A DNA stretch of 13,645 bases. Origin: Tannerella sp. (GTDB lineage: Bacteria > Bacteroidota > Bacteroidia > Bacteroidales > Tannerellaceae). Both the position numbers and the translations under genes were made by a program. Positions within the stretch are counted from its first letter, which is position 1. Every line of letters starts with the position of its first letter. The notes beneath the pieces are model-generated. The model worked only from the letters and a program-made list of their open reading frames with translations. It made no database searches and was not told the DNA's origin. This document shows, piece after piece, positions 6,729-12,561 of this stretch. The stretch is from positions 1 through 13,645 of the forward strand of contig JAITMT010000295.1 in NCBI GenBank assembly GCA_031277235.1, given 5' to 3'.

Positions 6729-8243
6729 TCACTTTATAATCACTTGCCAATATCCACCTTTGTCGGGTCCGATGCGATCTATAAATCCTTTCATTTTGAG
6801 TTTGGAAAGATTCTTTTCTACAGATCTTGTTGTAATATTTAATATTCGCGACAATTCTTCTATTGTGACGAAAGGATTGTCCTTTACAATATTTATTATT
6901 TTCTCCGAACTTTTCTCCGAACTTTTCTCCGAACTTTTCTCCGAACTTTTCAGGGTTGTTTTTTCAGCATCATTTTCGGTTATATTTATTTTTTCTTTTT
7001 CAATATAATTATACTCATGACCTTCCATTTCACTATCCTTTTCTTTTCGCCAAAATGTTGTAATAAAATCTATATCCTGCTTGAAATCTGGTTCACGAAG
7101 TTGCAAGTCCAGGCATTGTCTCACAATCATTTCGGTTCCGGTGCCTACATTTTCAATAGAACCATAAAGGTACATTGGTCTCGCCAACAGAGGATTGGCA
7201 GGACGGGAAGGATGTGTTGATTTCAACATTTCAATAGTTAAACCGTAAGGAAGTTGTCCCGGATTCCAAATTTCAAGCCGGTTTTTGTAAAGCATCACCT
7301 GCACGCTTGCATTGCTTGTATAGTCGCGATGACATATCGCATTTACAATGGCCTCTGTAACGGCGAGTAATGGGAGTTCCGATACGACGTCAGCCAAAAT
7401 GCTTTCGTCTCTGCCACTGACAGTTGCGTCAATGCGCGACATTACAAAACTCACGGCTTGGTCGATCAATTCAAACACATCGCCGTCATAAATATGATAA
7501 GATGGAATAGGTCTTGCCGTCTCGTTTCCATAAAATTGACAGCATTTCACGGAAGAAGTAATCAAGAACTTTTGAGGTTTTTTCCCGAATAGGAGGATAG
7601 CTGCGTTCGTAACCTTGTCATCAACAGTTAAATTCAGATGAGTTAATATTGTTTTGAAATCCGAGTTTTCGTCAAAAGGGAAATTCCGTTTGATCCGTGC
7701 TCTCGATACAAAATTTTTAACCTTATTTTCATCAATGTCATCAAGTGTCGCCCTTTGGTTAAACGATGCATCAAATGGAAACACGTGTATAATTTCTTTT
7801 TCCTCCAAATAGCGTATCAACGAAGCATAAACTTCGATTTTTAATCCGTCGGCATCGTTAAACGATTTTCGTACTATTTCTCTTTCTGCCTTTTTAATTA
7901 AAAAAGATTCTTTTTCTTCTCTCTTTGCTATATTTTTGATATAAATCAGACGAGTTTTATGTAATGCTGTTGCATAATCATATTCCCTTTCGGTAGGCGA
8001 AACGCCGTCTTTATCTTCAAATCCATATTGCTCGCCGAAAAGACCGATGTAAATATCACTGCGTTCGACTTCCTGCAAAAAAACAGTTGACGGTGTAACC
8101 GCAATTGCCGGTACATTTTCGAAAATAAAAGGCTCGAAAAACTTCCCAAGCAATGCGTCTGTAGTCAGATAATCGAATAAAGCCTGCCGCTCAACCGCAA
8201 ATTCCGACTGTACGCTACTGATAAATATACGTTTTCTTTGCAT
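6729..8243 (-). CDS. DUF4062 - GHKL-like ATPase - winged-helix protein
   Basis: The 504-aa protein has an unusual domain order. Residues 5-90 form a DUF4062 domain (KRIFISSVQSEFAVERQAL, then FLQEVERSDIYIGLFGEQYG at 55-74). A linker region follows, then the body and divergent ATPase domain of the COG2865/'RecG-like' family from about 195 to 380. It has an N box with E297 and N301 (AVTEAIVNAICHRDY), WNPGQLP (326-332), and GTG (367-369). Residues 433-448 are four perfect SSEK units, followed by a winged-helix tail (449-504) ending GPDKGGYWQVIIK. In most relatives an AlbA_2 domain occupies the N-terminus; here DUF4062 replaces it. The start ATG overlaps by one base (TAATG) the TAA of the wrecked upstream paralogue. 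Function is unknown; regulation by ATP-dependent switching or a defence role are inferences. Confidence 0.88.
   Translation of the reverse strand: MQRKRIFISSVQSEFAVERQALFDYLTTDALLGKFFEPFIFENVPAIAVTPSTVFLQEVERSDIYIGLFGEQYGFEDKDGVSPTEREYDYATALHKTRLIYIKNIAKREEKESFLIKKAEREIVRKSFNDADGLKIEVYASLIRYLEEKEIIHVFPFDASFNQRATLDDIDENKVKNFVSRARIKRNFPFDENSDFKTILTHLNLTVDDKVTNAAILLFGKKPQKFLITSSVKCCQFYGNETARPIPSYHIYDGDVFELIDQAVSFVMSRIDATVSGRDESILADVVSELPLLAVTEAIVNAICHRDYTSNASVQVMLYKNRLEIWNPGQLPYGLTIEMLKSTHPSRPANPLLARPMYLYGSIENVGTGTEMIVRQCLDLQLREPDFKQDIDFITTFWRKEKDSEMEGHEYNYIEKEKINITENDAEKTTLKSSEKSSEKSSEKSSEKIINIVKDNPFVTIEELSRILNITTRSVEKNLSKLKMKGFIDRIGPDKGGYWQVIIK
6900..6947 (-). repeat. Four in-frame 12-bp tandem repeats encoding SSEK
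   Basis: Four copies of the minus-strand unit AGTTCGGAGAAA lie head to tail and encode SSEK four times (residues 433-448 of the DUF4062 protein), between the ATPase domain and the winged-helix tail. The unit length is a multiple of three, so slippage would change linker length without breaking the frame. Confidence 0.97.
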
Positions 8244-8248
8244 TACTG
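8231..8248. repeat. 18-bp direct repeat, upstream copy
   Basis: This copy is identical to 6703-6720. It covers the Q-stop end of the wrecked AlbA_2 gene and the MQRK start of the DUF4062 gene. Recombination between the copies would remove 1,528 bp, comprising the whole DUF4062 gene, and join the wrecked gene's stop directly to the methyltransferase start. Confidence 0.95.
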
Positions 8249-8682
8249 CTTTTTAATAATAACTTGCCAATAACCACCCTTATGAGAACCGTTGCGTTGC
8301 GTCTAAAAGTCCCTTTAGACAAATCATTATTGATAAAAATCGGTTTATCTCTGCGGTCGGCTCGTGGGACCTCTATTACGACAATCTCCTTACTGTCAAC
8401 TTTTTGAATATAAATATTACGTTCAACCAAAATATTCAAATTCACTTTTTGTCTGTTGTTTAGCAAATTCCATAATTTCTGTATCATTTCTTGCGCGTTG
8501 ACCAATCCGCTAATAACAAGTCTTTTATTTACTTCCGAAACGCCGAGCAAAATGATTCCACCCTCAGTATTTGCAAATGCCGAATAACTTTCCCACAAGC
8601 TATCAGGCACTCCCCCGGTTGCCTTCTTGGCTTCTATCCGTGAAGTTTCACCTTGAGATAATATTTCTTCGATATTTATCAT
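8243..8682 (-). pseudogene. Wrecked AlbA_2 / winged-helix gene with internal deletion and frameshift
   Basis: From the ATG at 8682, 129 codons encode an AlbA_2 (Schlafen-type) domain: GETSRIEAKKATGG (residues 11-24), SAFANTEGGIILLGVSE (34-50) and KGTFRRN (123-129). The frame then turns into unrelated sequence and stops at 8215. A different frame over 8296-8243 reads RNGSHKGGYWQVIIKKQ-stop, which matches the end of the winged-helix tail of the DUF4062 gene product (12 of 15 residues identical over RIGPDKGGYWQVIIK). At the junction, TTGCG is duplicated in tandem (8292-8301). With one copy removed, the AlbA_2 frame would run straight into the tail. The simplest reading is that the ATPase domain and most of the winged helix (normally some 300 residues) were lost by deletion, and a 5-bp duplication added a frameshift. 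The leftover AlbA_2 domain could still be translated as a 155-aa protein. Confidence 0.82.
8292..8301. repeat. 5-bp tandem duplication (TTGCG x2) at the deletion junction
   Basis: TTGCG occurs twice in a row exactly where the AlbA_2 reading frame ends and the winged-helix tail remnant begins. Removing one copy restores a continuous frame from FRRN into GSHKGGYWQV. It may be a scar of microhomology-mediated joining or of later slippage. Confidence 0.85.
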
Positions 8683-8714
8683 CTTGCTTTTAAAGATATG
8701 GTATATTGATAATC

Positions 8715-8731
8715 AGTCTTATAATAAGACT
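8715..8731. promoter_or_regulatory. 17-bp perfect palindrome between AlbA_2 genes (possible operator)
   Basis: AGTCTTATAATAAGACT has two 8-bp arms around one central base. It lies in the 52-base gap between the stop of the 456-aa gene and the start of the wrecked AlbA_2 gene. No T-rich tract follows it on the transcribed strand, so a Rho-independent terminator is unlikely. A dimer-binding operator is possible; the binding protein, perhaps one of the adjacent winged-helix proteins, is a guess. Confidence 0.4.
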
Positions 8732-8734
8732 ATT

Positions 8735-10105
8735 CTATTTGTTCTGTATTACTTTCCAGTAACCACCCATATCGGGACCGACACGTTCTAATAGTTTTTT
8801 TGCTTTGAGTTTCGCCAAATTACGTTCTATTGTTCTTGTTGTTTTTGCCAATAAAACAGACAATTCGTCAATTGTTATTTCCGGATTATTTTTTATAAGA
8901 TTGATAATTCTCTCCGACATTCTCTCCGACATTTTCTCCGACATTTTCTCCGACATTTCTGCATATTCAACTTTTTTATCAAGAGGATAAACAGTAACTC
9001 TGAAGCCATGCTGAAAATTTTCAAATAGAGGTTCAGGCGAACCGTATTCCATAAAATAATCACGGATACGGCGAATTCCCGTACCGTAACGCTCTATCCA
9101 ATTTATTTCCTTAAATACTTTGGCTATTAGTTTGTTACGACATTCAGAAGTATACGTCCCTTGCAGTAAGTCGTTGACAGAAATTGTATCAGGTAAGTGA
9201 CCCGGATTAAAAAACTCTATCCTGTTGGGAAAAATCTTTATCGAAGAGTTACCGTGATGCGTATAATCACGATGAACAACCATGTTTAATACAATTTCTC
9301 GCAATGCTTCCAAAGGATATTCCCAACGTTCAATCCGAGCAGGATTGGCAGTAATAATAAACTCTTTACTGATATGCTTTCGCAGGAAATCCAGAACCTC
9401 TTGTACTTCTGTAATCAAATCTGTAGAAATACTGATGCCGTCTTTGATGGAAGTTTCATTCTGAAAATATCCCAATTCAATATCTGAAAGAATGGAATCA
9501 TTTCTCATCAGCAACAGGAAAGCTCCATTTGATAGTTTTCCATCGCGTATCAATTCCATTTTAGTCAAAAATTCAAAAACATCTTTTTCTATTGGATATT
9601 TTCGTTCATTATTATATAATGCGATGAGGTTTAAAGTTTTATCATCTGAAATATCCATGACGCTATGATTAGGATCGAAATAATAATCCCAACTGCTGTT
9701 GAATGTTTTGAGATGCATATTTAAGATTTCATTCAAAGAAAGAAGTTGATTGGAGTTTCCCGTTCGTTTATAGTATTTTCCTTTGACAGAAACCGGTTTA
9801 ATAGGAAATTCAGATATCCTCAACGCCACAAACTGTTTCCCTTTTATTGTAATTATTTCGACATCAGGAATTAAAGATGGTTCCGTCTTTGTTTTTATTT
9901 CATTTATCCACTGAGGAACCGTTTCCTTTCCAAGCGAAACTCCTACTGCATTTCCAGTGTCGTCAATTCCCACATATACAGTGCCTCCATGAGCATTGGC
10001 AAAAGATACCAGCGTTTCAACGGTCTCCATGTTGAAAGAGGTCTTAAACTCCACTGTTTCTGATTCGTTGCGAGGAATCAACTGTCGTTTTCGCTTTCCT
10101 TTCAT
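8735..10105 (-). CDS. AlbA_2 - GHKL-like ATPase - winged-helix protein (COG2865, 'RecG-like')
   Basis: The 456-aa protein has the full family layout. The AlbA_2 domain lies at about 14-120 (ESETVEFKTSF, SFANAHGGTVYVGIDD at 34-49, YYKRTGNSN at 111-119). The divergent ATPase domain lies at about 265-352: N-box residues E270 and N274 in ALREIVLNMVVHRDY, then FNPGHLP (299-305) and GTGIRRI (341-347). The repeat linker is 384-399 (MSEK, MSEK, MSER, MSER) and the winged helix is 400-456, ending GPDMGGYWKVIQNK. COG2865 members are described as predicted transcriptional regulators sharing a domain with mammalian Schlafen; the common 'RecG helicase' label is misleading because no helicase motifs are present. 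The gene follows the GT4-like gene after a 99-base gap with possible control signals. Its role in this operon is unknown: a regulator of the operon or a cargo defence gene are both inferences. Confidence 0.92.
   Translation of the reverse strand: MKGKRKRQLIPRNESETVEFKTSFNMETVETLVSFANAHGGTVYVGIDDTGNAVGVSLGKETVPQWINEIKTKTEPSLIPDVEIITIKGKQFVALRISEFPIKPVSVKGKYYKRTGNSNQLLSLNEILNMHLKTFNSSWDYYFDPNHSVMDISDDKTLNLIALYNNERKYPIEKDVFEFLTKMELIRDGKLSNGAFLLLMRNDSILSDIELGYFQNETSIKDGISISTDLITEVQEVLDFLRKHISKEFIITANPARIERWEYPLEALREIVLNMVVHRDYTHHGNSSIKIFPNRIEFFNPGHLPDTISVNDLLQGTYTSECRNKLIAKVFKEINWIERYGTGIRRIRDYFMEYGSPEPLFENFQHGFRVTVYPLDKKVEYAEMSEKMSEKMSERMSERIINLIKNNPEITIDELSVLLAKTTRTIERNLAKLKAKKLLERVGPDMGGYWKVIQNK
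8909..8956 (-). repeat. Four in-frame 12-bp tandem repeats encoding MSEK/MSER
   Basis: Four 12-bp units encode MSEK, MSEK, MSER, MSER (residues 384-399). The unit ATGTCGGAGAAA differs at only two bases from the AGTTCGGAGAAA unit in the DUF4062 gene, and both arrays sit directly before the IIN start of the winged-helix tail. The matching position and copy number point to shared ancestry or gene conversion. Confidence 0.95.
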
Positions 10106-10133
10106 ACGATTTTTTGTGCTTGTGTTTTGCCTG

Positions 10134-10155
10134 AACAGGAATGTAATCTCCTGTT
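10134..10155. promoter_or_regulatory. Inverted repeat in the leader of the 456-aa gene
   Basis: AACAGGA (10134-10140) and TCCTGTT (10149-10155) are exact 7-bp inverted arms separated by 8 bases, about 30-50 bases before the start codon at 10105. This could be an operator, for example for autoregulation by the winged-helix product, or a small leader hairpin. The repeat is directly visible; its function is inferred. Confidence 0.45.
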
Positions 10156-10189
10156 AGTCTGTATAGGTTTCTATGTAACGCTAGCAAAT

Positions 10190-10197
10190 CAAAAATA
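10190..10197 (-). promoter_or_regulatory. Possible Bacteroides-type -7 promoter box
   Basis: On the minus strand TATTTTTG fits the Bacteroidetes -7 consensus TAnnTTTG. It lies in the 99-base gap upstream of the 456-aa gene. No good TTTG -33 box is seen at the usual spacing, so the call is weak. If real, it would give the AlbA_2 block its own transcript within the operon. Confidence 0.25.
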
Positions 10198-10204
10198 ATA
10201 TCTG

Positions 10205-11407
10205 TTATCTACCAATGATATCCTTAAACGCTCTATAATATCTCTCGGATACGGTATCAATATTTATTTCATTAGTAATAATTTCCTCTGATTTCTTGCC
10301 GAATTTTTTTATTAACTCTTTATTATTCAGTAAAATCATCATTTTGTCTGCTAAATCTGCGGCATCTCCTACAGTAAAAAAGAATCCGTTTTGTCCGTCT
10401 CTGACAAGGTCTTTTTCGGTTCCATCACATACAGAGCAGATTACCGGTAAACCGTAGGTCATGGCATCATTAATAGACAGTCCACCCATGCCTGCAAGGA
10501 CATAGATGGAAGATTCAAGCATGAATTTACCCAATGTTTCCGGATCATAAACGCCGCCTGCAAATCTTACCGAAGAAGTGATATTTAGATTTTTAGCTTG
10601 CTTTTTCAACGGTTCCAATTCCGGCCCGTCGCCTACAACTAATAATTCAACATCTTTTATTGAAGATAATACGGTAGAAAATGCATCAATCAACAAATCA
10701 ACTCTCTTCCACTTTACTAACCGCCCTATATGAATAACCCTAAGCATTGGCGGCAATAATGGCGGCATTGAATTAACCGTTTCTTTTGTTTTCTGTAAAG
10801 TGGTCGTATCGGATGAATTGAAAGTAACATAAATCCGCTGTTCATCAATCCCATATCCCAATAAAAAATCCTTGGAATTTGATATATAATTTAATGCACC
10901 ATCTGCGCGAGAATATAAATACTTCCTGATATGCATGATAAATCGGGCACGCAAGTTGAAACTGACAGAGCCGCTTAATAATTTTATATTCTCATCATAT
11001 ACAGGATGCTGCTTAAAATAAGATAATTGTCCGTAAGGCGGAACATCGAAAGGTATTTCTTGAAGCACTAATTTTTTTCCGGATGATTTAATCTGCTTTA
11101 TGATTGACCTGTCAAAATATAACTGCAAAAGGAAAGGCCAGGTAAAGACTACAATATCAGGTGTTTCATCCGATAATGTTTGCAGCACGCCATCGAATTT
11201 TTGCTTCCCGTAAAAAGCCTTTCTGACATTTAAATGAATAATTTTAAAAGAGGTAATATCTTCTGCTGTTTTAACTCCTGCACCAACAGATTGATTTTTA
11301 CTGCTTTTTGGTATGACAACAGCACTCTCTATTCCTTTTAAATAGAGTTTGGATATTATCGAGGCAAAATAGGGAGTAACTGTATTTATAAAAAATAAAA
11401 CTTTCAT
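10205..11407 (-). CDS. GT4-like glycosyltransferase (GT-B fold)
   Basis: The 400-aa protein starts with a GT-B N-terminal strand and loop (MKVLFFINTVTPYFASIISKL) and has the donor-binding domain in the C-terminal half. Key marks are HIGRLVKWKRVDLLIDAF (residues 226-243), LLVVGDGPELEPLKK (255-269), VRFAGGV (280-286), and MGGLSINDAMTYGLPVI (307-323). The last corresponds to the E-x7-E region of family 4, here with Gly and Asp at the usual glutamate positions, a variant also seen in other polysaccharide-cluster enzymes. There is no membrane anchor. Its start overlaps the stop of the epimerase gene by 4 bases, so it probably works with the ManNAc-derived donors made by the two preceding genes; that donor link is inferred from context. 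It is the last sugar gene before the AlbA_2/DUF4062 block. Confidence 0.88.
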   Translation of the reverse strand: MKVLFFINTVTPYFASIISKLYLKGIESAVVIPKSSKNQSVGAGVKTAEDITSFKIIHLNVRKAFYGKQKFDGVLQTLSDETPDIVVFTWPFLLQLYFDRSIIKQIKSSGKKLVLQEIPFDVPPYGQLSYFKQHPVYDENIKLLSGSVSFNLRARFIMHIRKYLYSRADGALNYISNSKDFLLGYGIDEQRIYVTFNSSDTTTLQKTKETVNSMPPLLPPMLRVIHIGRLVKWKRVDLLIDAFSTVLSSIKDVELLVVGDGPELEPLKKQAKNLNITSSVRFAGGVYDPETLGKFMLESSIYVLAGMGGLSINDAMTYGLPVICSVCDGTEKDLVRDGQNGFFFTVGDAADLADKMMILLNNKELIKKFGKKSEEIITNEINIDTVSERYYRAFKDIIGR

Positions 11408-12561
11408 ATTGAGTTTATCAAAGCGGATACAATTCGACTGCAGGCTTTTCCATCGCCATAAGGATTAATGGCCTCTGACATAGTTTGATATACGTTTTTG
11501 TTATTCATTAATTCATCAAATGTCTGAATAATCTTGTCTTTGTCCGTCCCAACCAGTTTAACCGTCCCTGCCTCAACTGCCTCCGGTCGCTCTGTAGTGT
11601 CCCTCATTACAAGCACCGGTTTGCCCAATCCCGGCGCTTCTTCCTGAACTCCGCCGGAATCGGTCAGAATCAGATGGGATTGTTGCATTAAATATACAAA
11701 AGGCAAATACTCCAATGGATTTATCAGGAATACATTAGGGATGTGTTTCAATAATTCATAAACAGGTTTTTGAACATTCGGATTCAAATGCACGGGATAG
11801 ACAAAATCCACTTGGGGATACTTGTGGGAAAGTTGTCGAATGGCTTCGCACATATTCAGAAACCCTGTACCGAAGTTTTCTCTGCGATGTCCGGTAATCA
11901 GTACCAGTTTCCTCAATCCCACCCATTTATCCTGTTTATCCTTTGGCAAACCAAGCTGTGATAAGGATTGTTCAATCGTCTTTTTCAATAATGCGTCTGT
12001 ATTCAGTTTCTCTGAAACATAAAGCAACGCATCAATAACGGTATTTCCGGTTACAATAATATTTTGCTGATCAATACTTTCATCCAATAAATTTTGTCTG
12101 CTCAATGGTGTCGGAGCAAAATTAAAAGTTGCAATCCGGCCCGTTATTTGGCGATTCATTTCTTCCGGCCAGGGACTGTAAATGTTATGGGTGCGAAGCC
12201 CGGCTTCAACATGTCCTACGGGAATCTGTTGATAAAAAGCGGACAAGGCAGTGGCTGTAGAAGTGGTCGTATCTCCATGAACTAAAACCATATCCGGCTT
12301 TTCCTTTACAAGTACATCCCTCATTCCCAGCAGTATCTTCGAAGTAATATCATATAAATCCTGACCTTGTTTCATGATATTCAAGTCATAATCCGGAACG
12401 ATTTCAAATAAGTTCAGCACCTGATCAAGCATTTCGCGATGCTGGCCGGTCACGCAGACTATCGTAGTAAAATGCTCGGGATATTTCTGAAACTCCTTTA
12501 CCAACGGAGCCATCTTGATTGCTTCGGGACGAGTTCCGAAAACAAGCATCATTTTTTTCAT
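11404..12561 (-). CDS. wecB: UDP-N-acetylglucosamine 2-epimerase (non-hydrolysing)
   Basis: The 385-aa protein is full length for WecB/MnaA, which interconverts UDP-GlcNAc and UDP-ManNAc in the cytoplasm. Conserved elements are GTRPEAIKMAPLV (residues 9-21), HGDTTTS (95-101, D97), GHVEAGLRT (116-124, E119), PWPEEMNRQ (130-138, E133), TGHRRENF (223-230, H225), and the UDP-binding segment TDSGGVQEEAPGLGKPVLVM near the C-terminus followed by RDTTERPEA. By alignment with the E. coli enzyme from memory, D97, E119, E133 and H225 correspond to its active-site residues D95, E117, E131 and H213. It overlaps both the upstream dehydrogenase gene and the downstream glycosyltransferase gene by 4 bases, so expression is likely coupled. 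Together with the dehydrogenase it would supply UDP-ManNAcA. Confidence 0.97.
   Translation of the reverse strand: MKKMMLVFGTRPEAIKMAPLVKEFQKYPEHFTTIVCVTGQHREMLDQVLNLFEIVPDYDLNIMKQGQDLYDITSKILLGMRDVLVKEKPDMVLVHGDTTTSTATALSAFYQQIPVGHVEAGLRTHNIYSPWPEEMNRQITGRIATFNFAPTPLSRQNLLDESIDQQNIIVTGNTVIDALLYVSEKLNTDALLKKTIEQSLSQLGLPKDKQDKWVGLRKLVLITGHRRENFGTGFLNMCEAIRQLSHKYPQVDFVYPVHLNPNVQKPVYELLKHIPNVFLINPLEYLPFVYLMQQSHLILTDSGGVQEEAPGLGKPVLVMRDTTERPEAVEAGTVKLVGTDKDKIIQTFDELMNNKNVYQTMSEAINPYGDGKACSRIVSALINSI

Noticed and set aside
6721..6731. Shared 11-base motif (TGATTATCRAT on the minus strand) just after the 504-aa gene and again at 8705-8715 after the 456-aa gene
   Set aside because: Ten of 11 bases match, but the motif is short and AT-rich and no third copy was seen; chance or shared ancestry of gene ends explains it.
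6900..6947. Short CRISPR-like array
   Set aside because: The 12-bp units are contiguous with no spacers and are in frame within a coding region.
8215..8296. The last 26 residues of the 155-aa frame as a genuine protein C-terminus
   Set aside because: They are an out-of-frame reading of the winged-helix tail remnant and of the start of the DUF4062 gene, so they carry no independent coding signal.
8715..8731. Rho-independent terminator after the 456-aa gene
   Set aside because: The palindrome has almost no loop and is not followed by a T-rich tract on the transcribed strand.
6699..10204. Classical insertion sequence or integrative element
   Set aside because: No transposase, integrase, resolvase, terminal inverted repeats or tRNA attachment site was found; only direct repeats around the DUF4062 gene are present.
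10106..10204. Invertible capsule promoter of the Bacteroides type
   Set aside because: The 7-bp inverted arms are too short and too close together to flank an invertible promoter, and no recombinase gene is in the window.
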